A stretch of DNA of 64,000 nucleotides from Amycolatopsis sp. CA-230715 (GTDB lineage Bacteria > Actinomycetota > Actinomycetes > Mycobacteriales > Pseudonocardiaceae): assembly GCF_018736145.1 (NCBI RefSeq), contig NZ_CP059997.1, forward strand, positions 5,331,501-5,395,500, written 5' to 3'. The position numbers were made by a program, and so were the translations under genes. The notes below the pieces were generated by a model. That model searched no databases. It saw only the letters and a program-made list of their open reading frames with translations, and was not told the origin of the DNA. Of the stretch, positions 1-7,552 are shown one piece after another (positions within the stretch are counted from its first letter, which is position 1; every line of letters starts with the position of its first letter).

Positions 1-337
1 GTCCGTTTACGGTGCCTACTTTTGATGATCCGGAGTTTGTTGGGGTTTCAGTAAACGGTATATCCGGGTTTAGTAGAAGCATTACGTCGGAACCATCTGG
101 CTTGTGGGTCGAGCAGGCCAATTTCTTGTTGACGATATCCGGCGCCACGGGTGGGTAATCAAGCCCTTGAAGCACTTGCTCCAACAGGTCGCATGGTTTC
201 AGACTGGCGAGTGGGTTGGCTACGGAGGTGGGTGGTGCCGACGGGGCTGTGGTCGGTGTTCCTTGGACGGCTGTGGAGCAGCCGCCTGCGGCCAAGACGA
301 ACGTTGCCGCCAGGACGAACCGCGATACCTTGCTCAT
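1..337 (-). CDS. DUF3558-type lipoprotein, 3' end cut by window edge
   Basis: An open frame runs leftward from an ATG at 337 off the window edge, giving 112 codons without a stop. The N-terminus (MSKVSRFVLAATFVLAAGGC) is a lipoprotein signal with the lipid-modified Cys at residue 20, followed by a Thr/Pro/Ala-rich linker and then SLKPCDLLEQV, the opening typical of DUF3558 lipoproteins of Pseudonocardiaceae. A purine-rich GAGGGG lies just before the ATG. It sits 92 bp downstream of an EspG-like gene on the same strand, a pairing common near ESX (type VII secretion) loci. It is predicted to be anchored on the outer face of the membrane; its function is unknown. The C-terminal part is outside the window. 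Confidence 0.85.
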   Translation of the reverse strand, partial: MSKVSRFVLAATFVLAAGGCSTAVQGTPTTAPSAPPTSVANPLASLKPCDLLEQVLQGLDYPPVAPDIVNKKLACSTHKPDGSDVMLLLNPDIPFTETPTNSGSSKVGTVNG

Positions 338-429
338 CTGCCCCTCGCGATGACTGTCTGTGTTCCCTGCGTGTTCGGCTAGTTACTGTAGCTGTTTTCC
401 GGTGTCCCTGGCATGAGGTTCGCGGAATC

Positions 430-1206
430 TCATCGCCGGGCTTCTTCAATGGTGTTGAGCAGCCAGTTGCGCAGGTGCGAGCCGTTGGTCGGGATCAGGC
501 GTCGCCGGGTTTGGCCGTTGCCGGTCGGGGTGTTGAACACGGCGAAGCGGCCGCCTTCGCTGTCGAAGAACAGGCCGGTGCCCTGGTGGGCGAGTGTGCC
601 GCCCGCGGTGGTGCGCACGGACAGGTCGAGCACGCCTGCGCGGTGCATGGGCCATTGGCTGAAGGCGCGGGAGTCGTCGTCACGGCGCGAACGGCTGGGG
701 CCGGGGTCGACGATGAGGCCGGGGAGCGGGTCGTCGTCGGCGGGTTCCGGGGCCGGGCCGCCGGTGACGACGGTCAACTCGCGCAGCGGCACGGGCCGGT
801 AGTCGGGCAGCGAGCCGATCACGCTGTCGACCAGGCGATCCGCTTTGACCTGGCGGAACAGCACGCCGGGGTCCTTCGCGGCGGAGAAGACGCCGAGCCC
901 GCCGGCGATGGTGGCGCGATAGAACACCCTCGGCTGGCCCTTGAGGAACTGGTCGGCGTACATCACGATCAGGACGTCCGGTTTGGTCCACGCCCGGATG
1001 GTGTCCTCGACGTCAGGATCGAGTTTTTCCCCGGAGGCGAGCCCGCGTTCCCGCAACGCGGCCCAGGCTTCGGCCATCGCCCGCCGGTGCTCGGTCATGG
1101 TGTGCCCGGCGCTGAGGATTTCGTACGGATGCCAGTTGCGCGGTAGCCCGGTCCGCTCCACGACGGCTTCGATCTCCGTCAGCGACAGCGCGAACTCTTC
1201 CGGCAC
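430..1206 (-). CDS. ESX secretion-associated protein EspG-like
   Basis: The 258-residue product resembles the EspG family, cytosolic chaperones that bind PE/PPE-type substrates and hand them to the ESX (type VII) machinery. The N-terminal stretch (FALSLTEIEAVVERTGL), the region with VLIVMYADQFLK and the C-terminal LRNWLLNTIEEAR fit this family, as does the length (usually 250-290 aa). A Pro/Asp-rich loop lies at about residues 150-180. The start is a GTG at 1206 preceded by a GGGGAG ribosome-binding site. The DUF3558 lipoprotein lies downstream and a YccF gene upstream, all on the minus strand. No ESX core component (EccB/C/D) is visible, so either the main locus lies beyond the left edge or this is an orphan. 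Confidence 0.8.
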   Translation of the reverse strand: MPEEFALSLTEIEAVVERTGLPRNWHPYEILSAGHTMTEHRRAMAEAWAALRERGLASGEKLDPDVEDTIRAWTKPDVLIVMYADQFLKGQPRVFYRATIAGGLGVFSAAKDPGVLFRQVKADRLVDSVIGSLPDYRPVPLRELTVVTGGPAPEPADDDPLPGLIVDPGPSRSRRDDDSRAFSQWPMHRAGVLDLSVRTTAGGTLAHQGTGLFFDSEGGRFAVFNTPTGNGQTRRRLIPTNGSHLRNWLLNTIEEARR

Positions 1207-1234
1207 GGTGCTCCCCCCGTAGTCGTCTCCGCAC

Positions 1235-1609
1235 TCAGGGTACCGGCACGATTTCGCGTCCGAGCGGGATCAGCGAAACCGGCACCATCTTGAAGTTGGC
1301 GAGCCCGAGCGGGATCCCGATGATCGTGATGCACAGGAGGCACCCGGTGACGATGTGCCCAATCGCCAGCCACAGCCCGCCGAAGATGATCCAGATGATG
1401 TTGCCGATCAGGGAGAACACCCCGGCGTCACGGCGGTCGACCACCCTCCTCCCGAACGGCCACAACGCGAAGCCCGCGATCCGGAACGACGCGAGGCCGA
1501 ACGGGATCGTGATGATCAGCACGCAGCAGATGATGCCTGCGACGACGTAGCCGATCGCCATCCAGATGCCGCACAGCACCAGCCAGATGACGTTGAGTAT
1601 CGCGTTCAC
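1235..1609 (-). CDS. YccF domain-containing inner-membrane protein
   Basis: A 124-residue protein made of two related halves, each an aromatic- and Ile-rich hydrophobic pair of helices. The hallmark YccF repeats are visible: IWMAIGYVVAGI with ITIPFGLASFRIAGFALWPFGR in the first half, and LWLAIGHIVTGC with IIGIPLGLANFKMVPVSLIPLGR in the second. YccF proteins are small membrane proteins of unknown function. The start is a GTG at 1609; an ATG a few bases upstream is followed at once by an in-frame stop. The gene is 20 bp downstream of the PhzF gene and 28 bp upstream of the EspG gene, so it may be co-transcribed with either. Confidence 0.9.
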   Translation of the reverse strand: MNAILNVIWLVLCGIWMAIGYVVAGIICCVLIITIPFGLASFRIAGFALWPFGRRVVDRRDAGVFSLIGNIIWIIFGGLWLAIGHIVTGCLLCITIIGIPLGLANFKMVPVSLIPLGREIVPVP

Positions 1610-1629
1610 GAAACCATTGTGCCCCTGGC

Positions 1630-2388
1630 TCAGGCGTGCAGCTCGCCGGTGACGACCGTCACCGCCTGCCCGGACAGCTCGACGCGATCGCCGCGGACGG
1701 TCGTCCGGACCGTGCCGCCGCGCGCGGACAGCTGTTCGCCGACCAGATCGGTGCGGTCGAGGCGCTGGGACCAGTACGGCGCCAGCAGGCAGTGCGCCGA
1801 CCCGGTCACCGGGTCCTCCGGCACTCCGACGCCGGGCCCGAAGAACCTGCTCACGAAATCGGCGTCGCCGGCGCCGGGCGCCGTCACGACCAGGCGGCCG
1901 GTGGACGTCGCCAGTATCGCGTCCATGTCGGGCCGGAGCGCGCGCACTTCTTCAGCGTCGCCGAGTACCGCGAAGAGGTTTTCGCTGCCTTTCGCGACGA
2001 ATTCGGCGGTGACGCCGGGTAGCGCCGCTGAGAGATCCTCGTCGGTCTCGGCGAGCGTGTCAGCGGGGAAGTCCATCGTGATCCATCCCGCGTCGGCGCG
2101 GGTGCGGAGCTGGCCGCTGCGCGTGTCGAAGACCTGGTCGCCGCCGAGGACGTGCGCGGTCGCGAGGGTGGCGTGGCCGCACAGATCGACCTCGGCCGCC
2201 GGGGTGAACCAGCGCAGCGGCAGCGCTTCCTCCCCGCCGGTGACCACGAAGGCGGTCTCCGAATGCTTCATCTCGGCGGCAACGGACTGCATCCAAGCCG
2301 GGTCGGCCGGTTCGTCCAGGAGGACCACCGCGGCCGGGTTTCCGGCGAAAGCCTTGTTCGTGAACGCGTCGACGAGGTAGATGCGCAT
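1630..2388 (-). CDS. PhzF family isomerase-like protein
   Basis: A 252-residue protein of the PhzF/DapF-fold superfamily. It opens with RIYLVDAFTNKAFAGNPAAVV, the classic PhzF N-terminus, followed by MKHSETAFV with the Glu that acts as the general acid/base in PhzF, and later LCGHATLATAHVL and EDPVTGSAHCLLAPYW. PhzF itself isomerises dihydro-3-hydroxyanthranilate in phenazine synthesis, but most homologues have unknown substrates and nothing here suggests phenazine genes. I chose the ATG at 2388 because it starts exactly at the conserved N-terminus; a longer frame upstream adds 21 unconserved residues. Cytosolic. Probable operon with the downstream yccF gene (20-bp gap). Confidence 0.88.
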   Translation of the reverse strand: MRIYLVDAFTNKAFAGNPAAVVLLDEPADPAWMQSVAAEMKHSETAFVVTGGEEALPLRWFTPAAEVDLCGHATLATAHVLGGDQVFDTRSGQLRTRADAGWITMDFPADTLAETDEDLSAALPGVTAEFVAKGSENLFAVLGDAEEVRALRPDMDAILATSTGRLVVTAPGAGDADFVSRFFGPGVGVPEDPVTGSAHCLLAPYWSQRLDRTDLVGEQLSARGGTVRTTVRGDRVELSGQAVTVVTGELHA

Positions 2389-2557
2389 GGGAGCACGGTA
2401 ACCCGTGTGGTCGTCACGGGCACGGTCGATACCCGGCGTGGCGGAGGTCACCGCGCGTTGATTTGTTTGTCAACGGGGAAACATCCAGAAACGTTCCTGT
2501 GGCAGTTACGTTGGATTTCCGCCGAACCGCCTGTTCATTCGCGGAAGGAAATCGATC

Positions 2558-2938
2558 GTGCTGAATGACGTCGTCACGCCCATGGCCGACTACTACGACC
2601 GCATACGTGGTTGGGAAGAAGCCTACTGGAAATACAACGAAGCCGACCAGAGAATGGGGAACCGTCCACCCGTGCCCGAGCTGGTGCAGGAGTACGTCTC
2701 GGTCACGCGCGCGGTCGCGCGCGCATGGCGGAACCTGGTGGCCGAGCGCGATCAGCCGTGGTGGGTGCTGGCGGCCGTCGACTCCGCGGCCGAGGCGTTC
2801 GAAACGCAGGCGCGGGAATGGGAATCGTGCTGGCTCGACCGCGTGGCCGACGCGCCTGCCGAAAACGGGCTCGCGGTTCGCCCCCACCCCGAGTGTCGCC
2901 CCGTTCCCGGGCGGCGGTATCCCCGGCGGCTCTCGTGA
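2558..2938 (+). CDS. Small hypothetical protein coupled to glycosyltransferase
   Basis: A 126-residue, Trp-rich acidic protein (WEEAYWKYNEAD, WWVLAAVDSAAEAFETQAREWESCW) with no recognised domain. The start is a GTG at 2558 with a good ribosome-binding site (GGAAGGA, 2544-2550, about 7 bases upstream). The last codon and stop overlap a GTG in the next frame as GTGA, so translation of the membrane glycosyltransferase is probably coupled to this gene. The last roughly 30 residues are rich in Pro/Arg and may be unstructured. The gene is supported by the RBS, codon use and coupling; its function cannot be inferred. Confidence 0.6.
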   Translation: MLNDVVTPMADYYDRIRGWEEAYWKYNEADQRMGNRPPVPELVQEYVSVTRAVARAWRNLVAERDQPWWVLAAVDSAAEAFETQAREWESCWLDRVADAPAENGLAVRPHPECRPVPGRRYPRRLS

Positions 2939-4437
2939 TCGCTTTTCCGCGCATGATTTCCCTGGTGCGGGCGAAATGCCGTGCCGTGCCGGGGCCGGTG
3001 TGGGTGATCGCGATCGGGTTCGGCGCCATTCTGGTGGGCACGAGCGGGTTCTACGACTATTCGGGTGACGAGTTCTACTTCCTGGCGATCGGGAAGCACC
3101 TCGCCTGGGGGTACGACGACCAACCGCCACTGGTGCCGCTGCTGGCCAGGGGAATATCCGAGATCTTCCCGAATTCCCCGGTGTTTCTGAGGCTGCCTGC
3201 GGCCGCGTTCGCGGTGGCGGGAGTGGTGCTGGCCGCCCTGCTCGCGCGGGAGTTCGGCGGGAGCCGCCGGGCGCAGGCGCTCGCCGCCGCAGCCTACGTC
3301 AGCTCACCGCTCATATGGTACCAGGGCAGCCTGTTGAGCACCGCGACGATCGACACGGCACTGATCGCGTTGATCGCGTTCCTGCTCGTGCGGTGGACAC
3401 GGCTGCGACGGGATGGCGCACTGCTGATCGCCGGGCTGGTCACCGCGGTCGCGTTGCAGGTCAAGTACCTGGTACCGATCTTCTGGGCAGCCGTGCTCGG
3501 CGCACTGGTCCTCTTCGGACCGCGCGAGATGCTGCGCAGGCCGATGCTCTGGCTCGGCTTCGGCTTCGCCGGGACCAGCAGCGTTCCGGCCGTGCTCTGG
3601 CAGTCGCGCCACGGGTGGCCGCAGCTGGAGATGACCAGGGCGATCGCCGCCGAGCAAGACGCGTACTTCGGCGGCCAGGGCTTGTTCCCGCCCTTCCTGT
3701 TCGTCCTGGTGGGAATCGTCACCGGTGCGGCGACGGCGGGTTTCGGCCTGTGGACGTTGCTTCGGTCACCACGGCTGCGGCCCTATCGGTTCCTCGGCTT
3801 CGTCCCGCTGGTACTGGCCGCGGCCATCTGGCTGGCCGATGGGCGGCCGTACTACGTGGCGGGTGTCCTGCCCGTGTTGTGGGCGGCTGCGGGCGTCGAA
3901 CTGGAACGGACCGGGCCCGAGCGGTGGCTCCGACCGCTCTTCGCGACCCCGGTGTGGGTCGTGTCGACCTTGCTGGGCGTGGTCGCGTTCGTGCCCGCCT
4001 ACCCCGGCGCGGTCGCCGAACTCAACCCGCTGACGCGAACGCAGATGGGCTGGCACGAGTTCGCGGCGGACATCGCGCGCCAAGCGCACGAGCTGACGCG
4101 CGCGGACGGTGACGTCGCTGTGCTTGCCAGGCACTACCCCCATGCCGCCGCGCTCGACCACTATCGGGAAGAACTCGCGCTGCCCCCGGTCCACAGCGGC
4201 GGACGGAGCTACTGGTACTTCGGCGCGCCGTCACCGCAGACCCGCACCGTCGTCGCGGTCGGGTACGACAGCGCGTTCCTCCGTGCGATGTTCGCCGAGG
4301 TGGTCAGCGCCGGAATGGCGGACAACCGCTACGAGAACCTCGTGCTCGGCGCCCAGCCGGTGTGGATCTGCCGGGATCCGGCCCGGCCGTGGTCCGAGCT
4401 GTGGCCCGCTTTCCACACTTTGCGGGTGGTGGACTGA
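2935..4437 (+). CDS. GT39/PMT-like membrane glycosyltransferase
   Basis: About 500 residues with a signal-anchor helix (residues 20-36), then YSGDEFYFLAIGKHL, whose Asp-Glu pair (about residues 45-46) matches the DE motif of GT39/ArnT-like (PMT_2) glycosyltransferases in the first outer loop. Next come DDQPPLVPLLARG, then eight to ten hydrophobic helices, and a soluble C-terminal domain from about residue 360. Such enzymes move sugars from polyprenyl-phosphate donors to cell-envelope acceptors; the acceptor here is unknown. Start: the GTG at 2935 overlaps the upstream stop; an ATG at 2953 is an alternative. It converges with ctaD, only 5 bp between stops, so there is no room for a dedicated terminator. 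Confidence 0.85.
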   Translation: MIAFPRMISLVRAKCRAVPGPVWVIAIGFGAILVGTSGFYDYSGDEFYFLAIGKHLAWGYDDQPPLVPLLARGISEIFPNSPVFLRLPAAAFAVAGVVLAALLAREFGGSRRAQALAAAAYVSSPLIWYQGSLLSTATIDTALIALIAFLLVRWTRLRRDGALLIAGLVTAVALQVKYLVPIFWAAVLGALVLFGPREMLRRPMLWLGFGFAGTSSVPAVLWQSRHGWPQLEMTRAIAAEQDAYFGGQGLFPPFLFVLVGIVTGAATAGFGLWTLLRSPRLRPYRFLGFVPLVLAAAIWLADGRPYYVAGVLPVLWAAAGVELERTGPERWLRPLFATPVWVVSTLLGVVAFVPAYPGAVAELNPLTRTQMGWHEFAADIARQAHELTRADGDVAVLARHYPHAAALDHYREELALPPVHSGGRSYWYFGAPSPQTRTVVAVGYDSAFLRAMFAEVVSAGMADNRYENLVLGAQPVWICRDPARPWSELWPAFHTLRVVD

Positions 4438-4442
4438 GCCCG

Positions 4443-6146
4443 TCATGCCGACGTGTTCTTCGGTTTGCCGGTGAAGGTGATCTCGCCTTCGGCGTGGATG
4501 CGCTCGATCATGTGCGGGTAGTGCAGTTCGAACGCGGGCCGCTCGGACCGGATGCGCGGCAGCTCGGTGAAGTTGTGCCGCGGCGGCGGGCAGCTGGTGG
4601 CCCATTCCAGCGAGTTGCCGTAGCCCCACGGGTCGTCCACCGTGACGAGCTCGCCGTAGCGGTAGCTCTTGAACACGTTCCAGATGAACGGCAGCGTGGA
4701 GATGCCGAGCAGGTACGCGCCTACCGTCGAAATCGTGTTCAGCGCGGTGAACCCGTCGGTGGCCAGGTAGTCGGCGTACCGGCGCGGCATGCCCTCCGCG
4801 CCCAGCCAGTGCTGGACGAGGAACGTGCCGTGGATCCCGATGAACGTGGTCCAGAAGTGCCACTTGCCGAGCTTCTCGTCCATCATGCGGCCGGTGATCT
4901 TCGGGAACCAGAAGTAGATCCCGGCGAACATCGCGAACACGATCGTGCCGTAGAGCACGTAGTGGAAGTGCGCGACGACGAAATAGCTGTCGGACACGTG
5001 GAAGTCGATCGCGGGCGCGGCCAGCAGGACGCCGGACAACCCGCCGAACAGGAACGTGACCAGAAAGCCCACCGAGAACAGCATCGGTGTCTCGAACGTC
5101 AGCGTTCCCTTCCACAGCGTGCCGATCCAGTTGAAGAACTTGACCCCGGTCGGTAACGCCACCAGGAACGTCAGCAGTGAGAAGAACGGCAGCAGCACGG
5201 CCCCGGTGGCGTACATGTGGTGCGCCCACACCGCCACCGACAGCGCGGCGATGCCCAGCGTCGCCCAGATCAGTCCTTTGTAGCCGAAGATCGGTTTGCG
5301 GCTGAACACCGGGAAGATCTCGGACACGATCCCGAAGAACGGCAGGGCCAGCACGTAGACCTCGGGGTGGCCGAAGAACCAGAACAGGTGCTGCCACAGG
5401 ATCACACCGCCGTGCGCGGGATCGAACACGTGCGCGCCGATCAGGCGGTCGGCCAGCAGGCCGACACCCGCGGCGGTCAGCAGCGGGAACACCATCACCA
5501 CCAGGATGCTGGTGACCAGGATGTTCCAGGTGAAGATCGGCATCCGGTACATCGTCATGCCCGGCGCGCGAAGGCACACCACCGTGGTGATCATGTTGAC
5601 CGCGCCGAGAATGGTGCCGAGCCCGCCGACCGCGATCCCGACTATCCACAGTGTACCGCCGATGCCTGGCGAGTAGATGGCGTTGGACAGCGGGGTGTAG
5701 GCGAACCAGCCGAAATCGGCGGCGCCGCCGGGGGTGAGGAAACCGCCAAGCATGAGCAGGCCGCCGAACAGGAACAGCCAGAACGAAAACGCGTTCAGCC
5801 GGGGGAAGGCGACGTCCGGCGCGCCGATCTGCAGGGGTACCAGGAAGTTGGCGAAGCCGAACACGCTGGGCGTCGCGAACAGCAGCAGCATCACCGTGCC
5901 GTGCATCGTGAACGCCTGGTTGTACTGCTCTGCCGAAAGGAACTGGAGTCCTGGCCTGGCCAGTTCGGACCGGATCAGCATGGCCATGATGCCGCCGACG
6001 AGAAAGAAGGCGAAGGTCACCACGAGGTACATGACGCCGATCACCTTGTGGTCGGTGGTGCGGAAAAGGATCAGCAGAACAGAACCCCGAGGTGGTCTTT
6101 TCTCGACGTTTCGACGGTCTGTCTTCAGCGGCGGCGCGGTCACCAT
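4443..6146 (-). CDS. ctaD: Cytochrome c oxidase subunit I (aa3 type)
   Basis: The catalytic subunit of the terminal heme-copper oxidase, which reduces O2 to water with electrons from cytochrome c and pumps protons across the plasma membrane. The 567-residue length is normal for actinobacterial CtaD. Conserved ligands are visible: His82 (MHGT) and His395 for low-spin heme, His393 for heme a3, and the CuB site with His260 cross-linked to Tyr264 in GHPEVY plus His309-His310 in WAHHMYATG. About twelve membrane helices. The gene stands alone, as ctaD often does in actinobacteria, with subunits II/III elsewhere. A promoter is expected in the roughly 140 bp upstream; I see no clear operator there. 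Confidence 0.97.
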   Translation of the reverse strand: MVTAPPLKTDRRNVEKRPPRGSVLLILFRTTDHKVIGVMYLVVTFAFFLVGGIMAMLIRSELARPGLQFLSAEQYNQAFTMHGTVMLLLFATPSVFGFANFLVPLQIGAPDVAFPRLNAFSFWLFLFGGLLMLGGFLTPGGAADFGWFAYTPLSNAIYSPGIGGTLWIVGIAVGGLGTILGAVNMITTVVCLRAPGMTMYRMPIFTWNILVTSILVVMVFPLLTAAGVGLLADRLIGAHVFDPAHGGVILWQHLFWFFGHPEVYVLALPFFGIVSEIFPVFSRKPIFGYKGLIWATLGIAALSVAVWAHHMYATGAVLLPFFSLLTFLVALPTGVKFFNWIGTLWKGTLTFETPMLFSVGFLVTFLFGGLSGVLLAAPAIDFHVSDSYFVVAHFHYVLYGTIVFAMFAGIYFWFPKITGRMMDEKLGKWHFWTTFIGIHGTFLVQHWLGAEGMPRRYADYLATDGFTALNTISTVGAYLLGISTLPFIWNVFKSYRYGELVTVDDPWGYGNSLEWATSCPPPRHNFTELPRIRSERPAFELHYPHMIERIHAEGEITFTGKPKNTSA

Positions 6147-6285
6147 AATGCTCCCGGAGCAAAGTGCGGTTGTTTCGAGAAAACGTCCGCGGCGCGAAGA
6201 GTGGAAGAAGAATCCGCGGTCGTGGTCACGCTCGCAGTCGATCGACCGGAAGACAATGATGATTCGTTGACAAACCCGGAAACGC

Positions 6286-6782
6286 TCAACCGAGTTCGAG
6301 TAGCAGTTCGGTTAGTTCGGCGGGCATCGTGATCATGCAGTCGTGCCCGGTGGCCAGTCCCCGCACCATCGCCGGTGCGCCGTTGGGCTGCGGATCGGTG
6401 ACGCCGAACAGGCCCGACGGCAGTTCGGGTGGCGGTGGCACCCGCCAGCCGCTTTCGGATCCCCAGTCTTGGTCACCGGCAGCACGTCGGCTGCGCTCTC
6501 GCCGTCCTCCGGGACCTCGTTGGCCGCGGACGAGATGACCGGTCCGGCGTAGCTGTGCCCCACGAGCACCACGTCGGTCAGGTCCTCGTCGAGGATCAGC
6601 CGGACGATGTCGTCGACGTGCGTGTCGAGCCCCACTTCGGGGGTGAGCAGATGCGCCTTGTCGCCGTAGCCGGTCAGCGACGGCACGAGCACCCGATGTC
6701 CGGCCAAGGTCAGCAGCGGGGTCAGCCGATCCCAGCACCGTCCGCTATGCCAGGCACCGTGAACCAGTAGATATGTCGACAT
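6286..6782 (-). pseudogene. Decayed alpha/beta hydrolase (deletions plus frameshift)
   Basis: The first 90 codons from the ATG at 6782 encode a good hydrolase N-terminus: LLVHGAWHSGRCWD (oxyanion region) and the nucleophile elbow GHSYAGPV with Ser77. The family motif after the elbow (a ...VP, about 14 residues, VP-EDGE... segment) is collapsed to NEVPEDGES, as if an in-frame deletion joined two VP positions. Around 6470-6475 the frame breaks; similarity resumes in another frame as SGWRVPPPPELPSGLFGVTDP and ends with GHDCMITMPAELTELLLEL, the usual C-terminus, but most of the region between is missing. Total span is about 165 codons against 230-250 for the family, and the catalytic Asp region is lost. 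It diverges from a TetR gene that may once have controlled it. Confidence 0.75.
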
Positions 6783-6841
6783 GGATGTCGGCTCCAATCG
6801 TGAGTGGTGTCGTCTCCGGTCTGGCATTATGGAGAAGAAGT

Positions 6842-6879
6842 GGGACGTCGTCCCGTTTGACGATACGGGACAGCGTCCC
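6842..6879. promoter_or_regulatory. Twin TetR-type operator, GGGAC-NNN-GTCCC twice
   Basis: Two copies of the palindrome GGGAC-NNN-GTCCC lie at 6842-6854 and 6867-6879, centres 25 bp apart, in the divergent gap between the decayed hydrolase and the TetR gene. Tandem dyads in a regulator's own divergent promoter region are the usual autoregulation layout of TetR proteins. The repeat is seen directly; binding by the adjacent TetR is inferred. Confidence 0.6.
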
Positions 6880-6907
6880 GGTTAGCCAAGGCTGGTGAAG
6901 GGACGAG

Positions 6908-7489
6908 ATGGACGACGGCGGAGCGGGCGCCCGGCCCAAGCGGGCGGACGCGCGGCGCAACGAGGAGACCCTGCTCGCCGCGGCGGCGAAGGTTTTCGTG
7001 ACCTCTGGTGTGGAGGCGCCGATCCGCGAGATCGCGGCTGAGGCCGGTGTCGGCACGGCCACGATCTACCGGCACTTCCCGACCAGGGCGGATCTCATCG
7101 TCGCCGTCTACCGGCACCAGGTCGAGGCCCTCGCCGAGGCAGGGCCCGCGCTGCTGGCGAACGGCTCCAGCGCGCATTCCGCGCTGGAGCGGTGGATGGA
7201 CCTGTTCGTCGACTTCCTGGTCACCAAGCACGGGCTCGCCGGGGTGCTGCAGTCCGACGACCCGTGCTTCGACCCGTTGCATTCGTACTTCCTCGAGCGG
7301 CTCGAACCGGTGTGCACCGCGCTGCTCGAAGCCGCGGCGGGTGCGGGCGAGATCGAACCGGGTCAAGACGCCCACGAGCTCATGCGCGGTGTGGGCGGGC
7401 TCTGCGCCGGTGCGGGCGGGAACCACCGCTACGACGCGCGGCGGCTGGTCGGGCTCCTCATCGCGGGGCTGCGCCGGGCGCCTTCGTGA
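6908..7489 (+). CDS. TetR/AcrR family transcriptional regulator
   Basis: A 193-residue TetR repressor. The N-terminal helix-turn-helix is clear (about residues 20-65: EETLLAAAAKVF, IREIAAEAGVGTATIYRHF, then PTRADLIVAVY). The C-terminal part (SETR_C-like) would bind a small ligand. It starts at an ATG 28 bp after a pair of GGGAC-NNN-GTCCC dyads, which suggests autoregulation. Downstream, 63 bp away on the same strand, is an acyl-CoA synthetase; upstream, divergent, is a decayed alpha/beta hydrolase. The ligand is unknown; an acyl-CoA or related lipid is possible given the neighbour. Confidence 0.9.
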   Translation: MDDGGAGARPKRADARRNEETLLAAAAKVFVTSGVEAPIREIAAEAGVGTATIYRHFPTRADLIVAVYRHQVEALAEAGPALLANGSSAHSALERWMDLFVDFLVTKHGLAGVLQSDDPCFDPLHSYFLERLEPVCTALLEAAAGAGEIEPGQDAHELMRGVGGLCAGAGGNHRYDARRLVGLLIAGLRRAPS

Positions 7490-7513
7490 GTGGCCAGGCC
7501 GGTCCGTGGTTCT

Positions 7514-7527
7514 TAGACTCCCGTCTA
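7514..7527. promoter_or_regulatory. Promoter-proximal dyad TAGAC-TCCC-GTCTA
   Basis: A perfect 5-bp inverted repeat with a 4-base centre lies 26 bp before the start of the acyl-CoA synthetase. TAGACT within it fits a TANNNT -10 element, so a bound regulator would block transcription. Candidate operator; the regulator is not known and the site differs from the GGGAC dyads upstream of the TetR. Confidence 0.4.
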
Positions 7528-7552
7528 GTCATCGTCGACTTCAGGAGGCGCC

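Noticed and set aside
5217..6332. Long plus-strand open frame opposite ctaD
   Set aside because: It is antisense to a clearly conserved oxidase gene; its His/Gln/Arg-rich translation is the usual shadow of high-GC codon bias.
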